Position numbers and translations under genes: made by a program. From the NCBI GenBank assembly GCA_027625915.1, contig JANTQA010000047.1:9982001-10046000 (forward strand): DNA of 64,000 nt, given 5' to 3'. This stretch comes from Anaeramoeba flamelloides. Taxonomy: Eukaryota > Metamonada > Anaeramoebidae. Positions 1 through 11,339 of the stretch are shown here, piece after piece; within the stretch, counting starts at the first letter, position 1, and every line of letters starts with the position of its first letter. The notes below the pieces were generated by a model. That model did not search any database. It was not told the DNA's origin and saw only the letters and a program-made list of their open reading frames with translations.

Positions 1-487
1 GATGCTCAAAGAAGAAAAAGAAGAAGATAATAAAATGTACAAAAAATCTTAATATTTGGTGACTTGTGGCTAGGGTTGTTGTGAAAGCTTTTGAAAAGCT
101 ATCCAACTCCTTTTAGCTTTCTGGAATATTGTAAATGTTTTAACCCAAAAAAACATTCTTTAAAGAACAGATAAAGAGTTAGTTGTTTAAGAAGCTAATT
201 ATTCAAGGCAATTTCAAATACCAGGATTAACTTAGATAATATTGATTTCTCTTTAGTTCTTATTGTTGTTGATCGAAAAGGATTGATAGGTTTGACAACC
301 AAGCCAAATGAAAACACAAAAAAACTCTTTGATCGGATCCTAGATTGAACAAAGTATCTTTTTTGTTTTTTTTTCAAAGAATAACTTTTAATCTCATAAT
401 CTGTTTTTTGATCAAAAAAAATTTCTTTTTTAAAATAATTCTGAATTAGCACAAAAACCCATCAACTATTATATCAAGATTAAGTTT

Positions 488-580
488 TAATCACGATGTT
501 TTGAAATTTATCACGATTTTTTAAAATTATCGCGATTTTATAGAATTATCGCGATTTGATAGAATATCGCTATTTTCTGA
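488..580. repeat. Tandem units around TTATCRCGATTTT
   Basis: Four imperfect units of about 19-20 bases follow each other, each built on TTATCACGATTTT or TTATCGCGATTTT and then a short AT spacer ending in TAGAA. Related single motifs occur again at 1080-1150, 26345-26400, 27320-27430 and 54660-54790, in both orientations. The function is unknown. They could be remnants of element ends or sites for a DNA-binding protein. Confidence 0.6.
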
Positions 581-794
581 TCTACAGTGATCAAAATAAT
601 GCATGTACAAAGACTATAATCCGTGTTTCAAAATATAATCCGTTTTTTTTTTTTCTTATTATAACAACGCAACATACAATCTACTAACAAATGGTATACC
701 TAAGTTCAAATCAATTTTGAAAGTAAAGGTCTGGTTATTTTCAGTAAAATTTTAAATCATTCATGCAAATATTAAAATTTTCCATAATATTTTG

Positions 795-1075
795 AATTAT
801 TTTGAAATTTTTTTTTTTTTAATGATAAAAATTTTCTTAAAAATTTACTCTATTTTTTGAGATGAATTTTGCAATTTGATCTTTCATTTTTCGAATTTCT
901 GTTTTCAATAATAGTAACTTTAAGAAATCAATACTATATTTACTTCGTGTTTATTATCAGTTTCTATGATTGGTTAATGTATAGGTTTTCTATAACAAAA
1001 AAAACACGCTTATTTTAGATTGAAACACACATTAAATTTTTTTGCACGCCTTATTTTGACTACAGTACTACGAAT
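795..1075 (+). repeat. Dispersed repeat family F, copy 1
   Basis: This block aligns by eye with 12405-12660. Shared landmarks in order are GATAAAAATTTTC, TTTGAGATRAAT, ACTTTAAGAAATCAATAC, GTTTATTATCAGTTTCT, TTCTATAACAAAAAAA and, near the end, CTACAGTA. No reading frame is conserved. Its nature is unknown and its ends are approximate. Confidence 0.65.
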
Positions 1076-1524
1076 TGATAGAAATTATCACGATTTTTGT
1101 AATTTTAGCGTGAATTAAGCATAATCGCGATTTTTATAGCTTTATCGTGAATTAAACATGTTATCATCAAAACCTCGAAGATCTTTAAAATTTTTTTATT
1201 GAAATTTGATTTTTTTTGTTATTGGTGATATTCTCACTCTTACATTATCACTCTATTTAATAAACCACCACAGTTCTTACAGTAATTTTATCTAGTATGA
1301 TAAACCTTAAAAAATTAAAATCTTCAAAATAAAAACTAAAAATTTTTACTAACCGTTAAATAATAAAAGAATTATTTTTTTATGAAATTTTAAACCCATC
1401 ATTTCCTTTAACCAACCCAAGGACTTATTTCCAATTAATCACCTGAAAATTCTGAAAACTTAATAAAACCATTTTTTTCATTTTTAAAATATCCCACTTT
1501 ATTTCTTTTTCTTTTTTGAAAAAA

Positions 1525-4500
1525 ATGGAAGAAACTGAAAGTGTAACATATTATTTTGATCAAGCCCAAAAACACAGATCTAGACACCCTAAATATATCA
1601 AAAATTTACAAAAACTCCAACAAAAGCAAAAGGAAGAAACTTTCCAAAAGTCTTTTGCAACTGAAGTCAATAGAGTTTTGGTTATTCCACAAACGTCAAA
1701 ATATATTAACAATGTGATTAAGTTTATTGTGTCGTTTGTGCTTGCACAACCCCAAACAGAAGAGAACAAAAATCAAAAAAAAGAAAATAAAAATCAAAAA
1801 GATCAAGAAGAAAAATCAGAAGATGAAGAAGAAGAAGAAGAAGATTCTGAAGAATCAGAAGAAGAAGGGGCAAATTCAGAATCAGAGTCTGGTTCCGAAT
1901 CTGAAGAAGAAGAAAATTTACCAAAAATTGCGCTTTGGTTAACTGGCTATTTATTTTATTTATCCAAATCAAGTAACAAAACAGTCAGGAAAAAAGTGTG
2001 TGATCTTTTGTCTGTCTTTTTTGATAGCCTAGACATAAGCTGTGGTTTAAGTTATTCTCTGTATTCAAGGGCCTGTGAAAGGCTTTTGGCAAGGACGCGC
2101 GACAAAATTGCGAATGTTCGATGCAGCGCCATTTCTGCCATTGGGCGACTGCAAAGGCCCGACCAAGAAGACGATCCTATTAGTATGAGGCTTCGTGATC
2201 TTTCAACCGACAAAAGCGTGGAAGTCCGAAAGGCTGTATTGACGCATATCGGGCTCATCCCAAACGCACCTTATCACCCCAATTTAAAGGTCGTTCTCGA
2301 GCGCACAAGGGATTTGAAGCCAGACGTTCGCAAATTGGCCCTACAAGTCATCGCTCGAGATGTACCCTTAAGGGAACTGCCAAAGGAAATGGTGCCCGTT
2401 TTAATTCGAAACTCTGTAAATGATCAGGACAAACGAATTCAGAGAATTGCCTTTCAAATGATCGCCGGAACCTGGTTCCAGCAATGCCAAAGGGATCCTC
2501 TTAATTTTATCCATTTGTTTGATTTAGAAAGTCAATCAAAGGAAATTGAATTAGCTTTAATGTGTATTTTCCAAAATATTAACTCGAATGAATTACATCA
2601 ACTAATTTCAAAACATTTATTTTTTTTGCTCGATTCCTTTTCCAATTCGGCGATTAATTATAAATTATTTGAAATAATGTTTCTTATAAGAACGTTTCTT
2701 TATTATTTATTTTATAACAACGAAATTGCTGTAATCGATCAATTTATACCAGATGTTCCCAATTATATTGAAATTGTTGAAATCATTTCTTCAAAGCAAT
2801 TGTTTTTAAATAATAACCAAAGCAGGGACAAAGCGGAGAACGAGAAGGGCAAAGAAAATAAAAATGGGAAGAAAAATAAGAAAGAGAAAAATAAGGAAGA
2901 GGATCAAAATGGATCAGAATCTGGAATTGAGAGTGGAAAGGAGAATGAAAATGAAAACGAAAAGGAAAAGTATTATAAAAATAATAATAATCTTTCAATG
3001 AAATTATTATGTGAATGGATCAAAATAGCCAAATTTTTGGATTTTCAAGATGAGTCTGGCCGAAGAAACCTTTTATCATTAATCTCAAAAATTATTGAAT
3101 CACCATTTTCGGATGAAAATTTAATTAAGGAATCCTTAATTTGTCTCGTAACTATTCACAAAAATGAAAAAACAGAGTTTATGAATGAAATAACAAATTT
3201 ATGCAAAAGGATATTTAAAACAATAGACGAAAATGAAAATTCCGAAAAAATGATTCCTCGCGAAATTAAAAAGAAAATAACGAAAACGACAAAGAAAAAG
3301 AAATCAAAAAAAACAAGAAAAAAAAAAAAAAAAAAGACGGATCAGAGTGAAAGCGAAAATGGCAGCGAAAAAGAAAAAGAAAAAGAAAAAGAAGTCAACA
3401 ATGAAAATTATTTGTTGAATCAAATAATCGATTTAAACGAATTGGAAAATAAAATGAAAGGTTTAAAAATTTATACTAAGGATTATAAAAATTTAAGTAA
3501 TTCGAAAAATAGATTAATTCAAGAAATCGCTTGGTCAAAATGTCTTGACTTATTTATAAATTTAATCCAAAATCTTGAGTTTTCCCCATTTAACAACGAA
3601 TTAACACTGTCTGAAAATATTAATTGGTTTGAAACCAATGTTTTAATCCCATTAAAAGAGACCTTTGATCAATTACCTTTCCAATTAAAAATGAAAACTA
3701 TAAAAGTTTCAGGATTGTTAGCCATGGTCAATCAATTAAAAGCCGAAAAAGCCTTTGAGTGGCTCAGTCAACTCTTATTAAGTAATCAAAAAAAGGAATT
3801 GCCACCCTTAATTTCCCAAACAATAATTGAGTCTTTATTTGATCTTTTAATAATTTTCCTTCCAAATTTATTTGAAGAAAAACCAAAAAATGAAAATGAA
3901 AAGGAAGATAAGAAAAAAATTGAAGAAAACCAATCGAATTCTAATTCAAACGCGAAACCCGATTTAGAAGAAAAATCAAAATCTGAAAATGAATCAGAAC
4001 AAGAGTCGGGTAAATCCGAATCGGAATCCGAATCCGAATCAGAGGCAGAATCAGAATCAGAATCAGAATCTGAACTTGAAGATAGCTTTGATCCCAAAAT
4101 TCAACAAATTATCGAATTCTTTGAAGAATTCTTAGATGACGCAAATCTAAATGAAAAATTAAAAAGAATTACCATTGAAGGGTTAACAAAATTATTTTTT
4201 AATACAAAATTAAAGAATTCAACAGTCTTGTCAAAATTAATTAATATAATGTTTACAATTGAACAAAAAACGAAAGAACAAAATTTAATCAAGGAGTGCC
4301 TCAATATTTTTTTGAAATCTTACTCCTACACATCATTGGAAAACTCGCCTATCTTACTTAAAGCAGTTTTTAAAAGTTTGGAATATATTTCAACTTTGAA
4401 AAAAACAAAAACAAAAAAAATACCAACCCTAAGTAATATCGGAATCAATTTAATAGATTTATTTGATCTGAGAAAAAATTTAGAAGCCAATAATTCTCAA

Positions 4501-4689
4501 ATTAAAGAACAATTGTTTTTAGCTGAATTTACATTGGGTATTTCAGATTTGGCAATTGAATGTAAAAAGTCACCAATTTTTAATCAATATATTAGAATTT
4601 TAAAATATATCGATTTTGATCAATTAATGAATTGTTATATTGATCAACCAAACGAAGATTCAGAAGATGATGAAGAAAATTCTGATGAC

Positions 4690-4720
<31 letters not shown>

Positions 4721-5259
4721 GTACTGATGAAAACTCTGAAGGGGAAGATCAAGATGGAAGTGGTGAAGAAAAAGAAAAAGAACAGGAAAAGGAAACATTG
4801 AAAAATTATGAAAAAAATGATGAGGGTGAAAACGAAGATAACGACAATGATGAAGCTGAAGATGATAATATCATAAAAATATCATTTTTTGATTTATTTT
4901 TAGAAAAATTGGAAGAATTCTCAAAATTGAAATTCGTCCGAGCAAAAACAGCTAAGACTACCATACAAGTTCTTAAAAAACAAATTAAAAAATTACAAAA
5001 AAAACAAAAAGAAGAAAAAAAGCAATTATTATTGAATTCAAAGCAAAAAGAAGAAATTAAACACAGAATAGAAAATGGTAAAAATATTGATAATAATTTT
5101 ATTTCTCAATTGGATCTGGAAAAAACTCCAAAAATTCAAAAAACTAAAAAAAGATCTGATTTATCTGAAAAAACAAAAGTTGCCAAAAAAGTTGATTTTA
5201 ATAAAGGGAAAAAAAAGAAAAATGAAAATTTCGAAATTTATAAAGATGAAAAAAATTAA
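1525..5259 (+). CDS. NCAPG: Condensin complex subunit 3 (CAP-G/Ycg1-type HEAT protein)
   Basis: This encodes the HEAT-repeat kleisin-binding subunit of condensin, which with its partner HEAT subunit and the SMC2/SMC4 pair compacts chromosomes. The protein has 1244 residues if the ATG at 1525 is used; a TTG three codons upstream is open but less likely. Residues about 125-340 hold HEAT repeats with the family's pattern, e.g. KIANVRCSAISAIGRLQ (about 190), PEVR-like SVEVRKAVL and LKPDVRKLALQVIA. Residues about 860-930 match the conserved C-terminal Cnd3 region (EFLDD, EGLTKLFF, LSKLI). Between these lie acidic or basic low-complexity inserts: SE-rich at 97-133, KKK-rich near 595-615, SE-rich near 815-850, and a poly-Asp run near 1055. 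The tail is strongly basic. The gene has no intron and ends in TAA. The inserts make it longer than animal CAP-G (about 1000 residues). I am confident of the family. Confidence 0.93.
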
Positions 5260-5317
5260 ACAAATAATATTATTTGTTCCTTAATTCTTTTTCTTTATTT
5301 ATTTAAATTTTGATTTT

Positions 5318-5323
5318 AATAAA
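5318..5323 (+). terminator. Likely poly(A) signal of the condensin gene
   Basis: AATAAA lies about 58 nt after the stop codon. The same hexamer sits 15-60 nt after the stops of the GPCR, PWP1 and 5-phosphatase genes. In DNA this AT-rich any single match is weak, but the repeated position supports it. Confidence 0.4.
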
Positions 5324-5514
5324 ATAACCTTTCCATTATTATATCTTAAAAGGATCATAATTAAATTTAAATAAAATATTTTTTTTTTTAAAAATAATCA
5401 TAACATTTCTAAATATTTATTTTTTTTATTAAGACATTGCATTAATATTATTAAAGAAAACAAAAAAATGTTTCAAATGAATTCCTAAAAATTTGAAATT
5501 TAATACTTTTATAG

Positions 5515-5970
5515 AATTGAAAAAAATATCCTAACAAGAAAAAAATTTCATACATCATTATTAATTGTTAATATTAGGAATATTTTAAATCAAATCCTTT
5601 TTCTTTTTCGAACAAAACAAATTTTTTATGAACAAAGTAATAAACCTACCTAAAGTTCATTAAAGTGGAGGTATCTATAGAATATTCATTCGCTTTTTTG
5701 ATAAACTAAGTAGATCAACTTTTTTTGAAAAACAAATAGAGTTTTATAGAGATTTACTAGAATTCTGGAAAATTATTTTTTTATTCTTGCTTTTTTGATT
5801 GATTGAATAATGTTTTGAGCAAGTTTAATCTAATTAATAAACATTCAAATAAGTCGGTGAGTTATAATTTGTAGAGTTTGATTCTGAAATAAAAGAAATC
5901 ATAAATCAATTACAAAACAAATGCCCTAATATTAACAATTAATAATGATATCTAGGGATTACTTTCATGT
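5515..5970 (+). mobile_element. Family D inverted-repeat element (MITE-like), copy D1
   Basis: The two ends are inverted copies of each other: the left end carries CATTATTAATTGTTAATATT near 5555-5575, and its reverse complement is near 5930-5950. The interior matches 11650-11960 and, inverted, 10580-10870, with shared landmarks TAATAAACCTACCTAAAG, GATCAACTTTTTTTGAAA, TTTTTTGATTGATTGAAT and GTGAGTTATAAT. No transposase frame exists, so this is a non-autonomous element. Confidence 0.7.
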
Positions 5971-6417
5971 TGGTAATTATTTTCAAGACATTACAATTCT
6001 GAAAAAATTTGTCAAATTGGTTATAATTCGAAATCGTTTTGATTGTAAGATGGAAGTAAAATGGAAAAAATTTACAAATATTTTTTTACTTATTGTTCGC
6101 TGATCAATGAAGATATATGAAATTGAAATTACTCAAACTGGATTAGTACCATTATTGAAATATTAAAGTCAATTTCAATATAAATAGAAAAAGCATAACA
6201 TTGAACAATCGAAAAAATTCACTTTTACTAAGATTTTTAATTAAAAGCTCAACTTGAAGTTCGAAAATTGAACATGATTAAATTTTGGGTTTAATATGAT
6301 GTTTTAAATTTTTATTTTGATTACAATAATCAATTTAATTTTTGGACTTGGGTTTTGTTTTAAAATGTACTAAAAAATATATTAAAAAATATTTTTGAGA
6401 ATGAAAATAAAATATTT

Positions 6418-7006
6418 TTCAGTCAAAGGGGCCCAGTTTTATTGAAGAAATAGAAAACAATCTATGATTTTAGTTCATTATTCTTCACAAACTAAAATTT
6501 CAATTTTATATCAAAAACCAAATTTTCAATTTTTAAATCTGTTCATTTTTTTTTTTTTTTTTCCTTTCTTATTTATTTTTTTTCTTCTTTTCTTTTCTTT
6601 TCTTTTTTTCTATCCTTTTTTTTTTTTTGAAATTCAATTTGAAAAAAAATCTTTGAAACTACAAATCAACATTAAGAAAAGTTAAGTTTTATATGTTCTT
6701 TTAAAATTCATACATTAAAAGTGAAAAATATTATTGTCAACAACTTTAATTTAAAAAAGAAATTGAGAATTTTGCACGAGACGTTTCAACAAATGGGTCC
6801 CAAAAAATTTTTTAACATTTTTGTTTTTTGAAATTTATGGTTTGTTTGGGATTTTCTTTTATGATTATCGAATCTTATCTGAAGTTTATTATTTCTCGTA
6901 TTTCTAAATAATCCAAGTTTGGTTGATTTTTAAAAATAAAGTGACTTTTTCATTTTTGGCGGGGAAACTTTGGGTGAAATGGAGTTTATTTACTACCAAT
7001 TTACAA
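6418..7006 (+). mobile_element. Family B inverted-repeat element, copy B1
   Basis: It starts with CAGTCAAAGGGGCCCAG and runs through a long T/C tract, then GAATTTTGCACGAGACGTTT and GAAATTTATGGTTTG, to a decayed right end (GGCGGGGAAACTTTGGGTGA). It is closely similar to 9152-9735 over its whole length and, inverted, to about 18545-19400. The GC-rich end stands out sharply from the AT-rich surroundings. No coding capacity was seen. Confidence 0.75.
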
Positions 7007-7810
7007 TTAATACTGAATTGTGTCTTTTTTTCCACTTGATAATTTTTTTCCTAGAGAATTAATAGTTGAATTTGCCAGGTTTTTTTAAAAAAAGTATTTT
7101 GTAGAATTTTTAATTTGATTGATTTGTAAATTTTTCTCATTATTTTTTTATTCAATAAAAAAAAAAAAACTGATTTGAACTTTTCTTTTAATACAAAAAA
7201 TTTTATTTTTTTATGTTTGAAATAATTGTTATTTTTTTTGAAATTAAGTAGATTTTTTATACTGGGTGAGTTTAGAACTTAATGGTTTTTTTTTTTTTAA
7301 GTGTATTTTTGTCCACTCCCTTTATAGGCAATAAGATTTCATTCTTCTTTCAAAGTGAATAATTTTTTTTTAGATGGAATGGAGTAAAAAATATGCAAGG
7401 TTTTTGAACTTTTTTAAAAATGCGAAAAATTAAATAAACTTTGAAACTATAATTCATTTCTGAAAATAAACAACGTAGAAAGTTTTGTCCTTTTGTAGAA
7501 ATCAGATTTTTACTTGATTTTTCAATTCCAAGAAGAGGTAGAATTTATTTTGCATTTGCTATAAGATTTGAGAGAAGATTTTTTTTTTTTGTTTAAAATT
7601 TCCTCCCAGAAAAAAAGATTTGTGGAGGCAATAATATATCAAATTTGTAAATGAATAATTCAGCAAAGTGGTTTTAATTGATTTGAAATTCTTAATAGTA
7701 TTTCAAAACCGAAATTGTACGCAAAAAATTAGAATCTTTTTTTTATTTTTTCCTCTTTTTTTTTTTCAAGGAATTTGGATTGTTTTTGATCAAGCCAAAA
7801 CAATAATTGG

Positions 7811-8848
7811 ATGACTGATTCTCCAAGTATCAAAATTTCAATTGCGTTTCTTTCTCTTGGGATTATTGGGTATATTATTATTATTTTCACGTATTTGAAA
7901 TTCAAACAATTACAAAACAACTATTTGAAATACCTTTTCCCGCTTGCGTGTTACGATCTTCCGTCTTGTTTAGTCTCGATTATTCCAACACGAAAAAATG
8001 GCTCACTTTGCACAGCGCAGGCCCTACTCAATATGCTCTTTTCGCCAATGGCACCGTTTTGGTGTGTAACCATATCTCTTTGTACGTACTTGTATTTGGT
8101 TTGGCAAAGCTCCGAAGCCTTACGACAAAAGCTAATGAAATGGGCACACTTATTTGTTTGGATCGTCTCCTTGCCGTTCTTAATTGCCACAACCTTCAGC
8201 AGTAGCTCACCGGAAACCTTTGAAGAGTATTGCTTTTATACAAATAATGTTTTAAAAGTGTTGTATGCCTTTTATTGGCTTGCGATCGCACTGTGTGTCT
8301 TTTTTTATATTAGCTCCATTTATTCCTATTCCAAACTATACAAAGTAATCTTCCAAGGCACCAAGAAATTAGGATCCAAGAACAAGAACAAGAACAAGAA
8401 AGACAAAAGCAAGAGCACCCAAGCAAATAACCATTATTTGTATTATCAGTTGAAAACTTTAAGTATCCCTCTAGTTTTTATTTGGTGCTATTTCTGGCCT
8501 TCTCTCGACAGAGTGATGCAGTGGTCTCGAAAAAAAAAATCGCCCATCTGGATCCAATATATGCACACAATTTTTTTTGCTCAGACAGGGCTAATCCTTT
8601 GTCTAATTTTTGTAATATTTTCTTCCAACGCCAGGAAACAATACAAAAGAATGTTTGGAATAAAGTCCTCAAACCCCAACCAAGACACACACGCTAGCGA
8701 AGATAACTTTTTTGATTCTGGTGATGATGAGGTTAATGAAATCCTTGACGAACAAGACAATGAAGATATATGGAATAAAAATAATACTCAAAACCAAAAT
8801 AACGTTTCTTTATCAGATTCGCCCAATGAAAAAACTTCCTTATTTTGA
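7811..8848 (+). CDS. Seven-transmembrane receptor, class E (cAMP-receptor-like) GPCR
   Basis: This 345-residue protein is a predicted plasma-membrane receptor that would signal through heterotrimeric G proteins; the ligand is unknown. Seven hydrophobic segments are visible at about residues 8-29, 39-58, 67-97, 111-129, 147-172, 213-237 and 247-271. Cys67 at the top of TM3 and Cys141 in the second outer loop could form the usual disulfide. Trp111 begins TM4. A Lys/Asn-rich third inner loop (about 185-205) precedes TM6, and the tail is acidic and Ser/Asn-rich. The spacing and the TM6-TM7 pattern resemble Dictyostelium cAR and related Dicty_CAR-family receptors. The first start ATG directly precedes TM1, so there is no signal peptide. 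It has no intron and stops at TGA. Other family A/B/E-like receptors remain possible. Confidence 0.8.
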   Translation: MTDSPSIKISIAFLSLGIIGYIIIIFTYLKFKQLQNNYLKYLFPLACYDLPSCLVSIIPTRKNGSLCTAQALLNMLFSPMAPFWCVTISLCTYLYLVWQSSEALRQKLMKWAHLFVWIVSLPFLIATTFSSSSPETFEEYCFYTNNVLKVLYAFYWLAIALCVFFYISSIYSYSKLYKVIFQGTKKLGSKNKNKNKKDKSKSTQANNHYLYYQLKTLSIPLVFIWCYFWPSLDRVMQWSRKKKSPIWIQYMHTIFFAQTGLILCLIFVIFSSNARKQYKRMFGIKSSNPNQDTHASEDNFFDSGDDEVNEILDEQDNEDIWNKNNTQNQNNVSLSDSPNEKTSLF

Positions 8849-8865
8849 ATATCTCTCATTTTTTT

Positions 8866-8871
8866 AATAAA
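8866..8871 (+). terminator. Likely poly(A) signal of the GPCR gene
   Basis: AATAAA lies 18 nt after the TGA stop, inside a T-rich stretch. A short trinucleotide-repeat patch of GTT and GCT units follows at 8915-8958. Confidence 0.4.
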
Positions 8872-9151
8872 TTTTTAATATTTCTAATTTAAGCCTGCTG
8901 CTGCTTTTGAATTTAGGCGATTTTTGTTGTTGTTGTTGCTGCTACTGCTACTACTAATTGCAACACATGAAGAGATTTATTTATAAGACATATTTTGTAC
9001 TCTTAAATTAGCGTTTATAAATTTCTAATAAGAAAAAACGTTTATGGGACAATAAACTTCAAATATAATTTATTTAATTTTAACTTCATACACTGGTACT
9101 TGAGATTTAAGTCGGATAGAATTTCTGTTTATTATCGTCGAATTTCAATTA

Positions 9152-9308
9152 TAAACTCTTTTTCAGTCAAAGGGGCCCAGTTTTATTGAAGAAATGGAAG
9201 ACATTCTATGAGTTTAATTCATTACTCTTATCAAACTAAAAATTTCAATTTTTAGATCAAAATCATTTTTTCTCATTTTGTAAAATTTTTTTTTTTTTTT
9301 TTTTTTTT

Positions 9309-9342
<34 letters not shown>

Positions 9343-9735
9343 CTTCTTTTCTTTTTTATTTTTTTTTAAAAAATTTACTTTGAAAAAAAAAATTGTTTGA
9401 AAAACGAAATAAACCTTAAGAAAAGTTAAGCTTTGTATGTTCTTTTAAAATTCATACATTTACCAGTAAAAAATCTTATTATCAACGATTTTAATTTCCT
9501 AAAGAAATTGAGAATTTTGCACGAGACGTTCCAATGAATGGGGCCCAAAAAATTTTTTAACTTTTTTTTTTTTTTGAAATTTATGGTTTGTTCAGGGGTT
9601 TCTTTTATAAGTATGGACTCTTATATGAAGTTTATTATTTCTCGTATTTCTAAACAATTTAAGTTTGCTTGATTCTTAAAAATAAAATGACTTTTTCATT
9701 TTTGGCTGGGCCCCTTTGAGTGAAATGGAGTTTAG
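9152..9735 (+). mobile_element. Family B inverted-repeat element, copy B2 (both ends intact)
   Basis: This is the best preserved family B copy. The left end carries AGTCAAAGGGGCCCAG at about 9165, and the right end carries CTGGGCCCCTTTGAGTGA at about 9713, so the two ends form an inverted repeat. The match extends outward as TAAACTC at the left and GAGTTTA at the right, giving about 27 bases of terminal repeat. A TA at both edges would fit a TA target duplication. The middle is a T tract of about 60 bases with few interruptions (9288-9350). No transposase is present. Confidence 0.78.
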
Positions 9736-9737
9736 TA

Positions 9738-10965
9738 GTGAAAAAAATTCCCTACATGAAAAAAATCCCTAAAGAGATTTTTAATTGAGAATAATCAGAA
9801 AATTGTTTGTGTAATTTCTTTTATTTAAAATCAAATCCTTTTTTTTGACTAATAAATTTTTTTTTTCTGATTTTTTTTATTTACGGGCCGAGTCATTACA
9901 GTTCAAAATAATTTTCTGGAATGGAAATAAAACATTTTTAGTAATTTTACGGAGTGCCTAATAATAATCAAAAACTAATCAACTTAAGTTGTAAGATCGA
10001 TCTCTAAAAATCTACAATCAAAAAAGAGGGCATTTTGAGAAAAAAGTGTCAAAGTTCGATACTCAATTTTCAATTAAAATGTTTAGAATATATAATTTTA
10101 AAAATAACAGTATTAGTTTCTGAGTGTGGATCTTTTAGAACTTATTGAGATCTCGAAGAAAATTTTTTTTCATTGTTTTTATTTCTCAAATAAATTATTA
10201 TTTTTCTCAAGAATCTTACAAAATCCTTATTTTGTCATAAATAGAGGATTACAAAATAACCACAAATTAGATTAAATCGAATTAAATTTATTTTATACTT
10301 AAAGTAAACAATTGGTTTTAAATTGAATAAATTTAACTCTTTGGAAATATAAGAAACAAGTTATTTTTTTTTTTACGAATGATTTTTTTGTAGTGAGAAG
10401 TGGATCCTTTTAATTTTTTTTTTTTTTAATTTGAATTTTTGTCCAATGAGACCCAAAAGCAAATTTTTTTTTATGCGCTCTTTGAATTTTGACAATAAAT
10501 ATAAGGGCAATTACACAATACCCTTTTTGGTTTCAAGTCAATTCAGAGTATGAAACAAATCCACACTAAAAGACTTATCATTTAAGATTCAAATTTTTAA
10601 AATTATAACTCACCACTTATTAGAATGATGATTATTGAAATTACATTTGTTCAAAATGCGATTCAATCAATCAAAAAAACAAGAATAAAAATATCAATTT
10701 CCAAACTATAGAAAACCTCAATAGAACTATATTTTTTTCAAAAAAAGTTGAACTACTTATTATATCAAACAATCACTCGAGTATTCTATAGATACCATAC
10801 TTTAATGAACTTTAGGTAGATTTATTACTTGGTTCATAAAAAAATTGGTTATTTATAAAAAGGATTTGATTAAAAATATAAACAATTACCCAACAATTTT
10901 CCTAATATTTACAATTCAAAATATTGCAAGGGTTTTTTTTTTCATTTCCACTATTTTATTCAGTA
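9738..10965. mobile_element. Composite inverted-repeat element D2 containing a family A block
   Basis: The left end (about 9738-9840) and right end (about 10880-10965) are inverted versions of the family D terminus. Landmarks are GTGAAAAAAATTCCCTACAT at the left and CCTAATATTTACAATT at the right. The part at 10580-10870 is the family D interior in reverse orientation. The part at 9885-10565 is family A, also found in the PARN intron. So either family A inserted into a family D element, or this is a longer parental form from which D1 and D3 arose by deletion. Confidence 0.6.
9885..10565 (+). repeat. Dispersed repeat family A, copy 1
   Basis: It aligns by eye with 21765-22570 inside the PARN intron. 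Landmarks in order are AAAACTAATCAAC, CGATACTCAATTT, TTGAGATCTCGAAGA, TTACAAAATAAC, ATTAAATYGAATTAAAT, GGGCAATT, CACAATACC and TGGTTT, GGAACAAAT or GAAACAAAT. The blocks are collinear over almost 700 bases but clearly diverged. No conserved frame. Confidence 0.7.
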
Positions 10966-11339
10966 CTAAACTAAATTCCAAAATTTTTTAAACAGTTTAA
11001 ACTGTTGAAAGAATAATAACACTGTACTTTAAATTCAATTTGGGAATATTTTTGATTTTACAAACTTTTTCATTTTTTATTTTTTTTGTTTTGTTTTCAT
11101 CTAGTTTTTTGTAGTTACTTAAATCTGTTGGGTTAGATCTGGAATTTTTTTCCGATGGTTGATAGAAGGTTAGTGTTGAGTTTGTTAAAATAGAAAAATG
11201 ATATACAATAGGTTGGTATCTTATCATTTGATCGATCAACAATCGCTGGTGAAATTTCAACAAATTTATTAATATATTTTTTGTTTGGATGCTCGTTTCA
11301 TTATTTTGGACACATCAATTTTTATTCTTGAGTTTTATA

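Larger units (their letters stand above)
1..1524. other. Non-coding upstream region with iterons and a dispersed repeat
   Basis: No convincing gene is seen. The stretch is AT-rich with stops in all frames. It holds a short tandem cluster of ATCGCGATTTT-type units (about 490-580), scattered related motifs (about 1080-1150), and one copy of dispersed repeat family F (about 800-1075). The last 150 bases before the condensin start are rich in T and A and probably hold its promoter and leader, but no specific element can be named. Confidence 0.6.
5260..7810. other. Intergenic repeat field
   Basis: No gene is supported. The stretch contains a family D inverted-repeat element (about 5515-5970) and a family B element (about 6418-7006). 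The rest is AT-rich sequence with T tracts. A T tract ending in CAAG at about 7755-7770 precedes the GPCR start and may be a 3' splice site or a promoter-leader boundary. Confidence 0.55.

Noticed and set aside
3786-4097. Minus-strand frame of 103 codons inside the condensin gene
   Set aside because: It is the complement of the SE-rich tract and shows only Ser/Asp runs.
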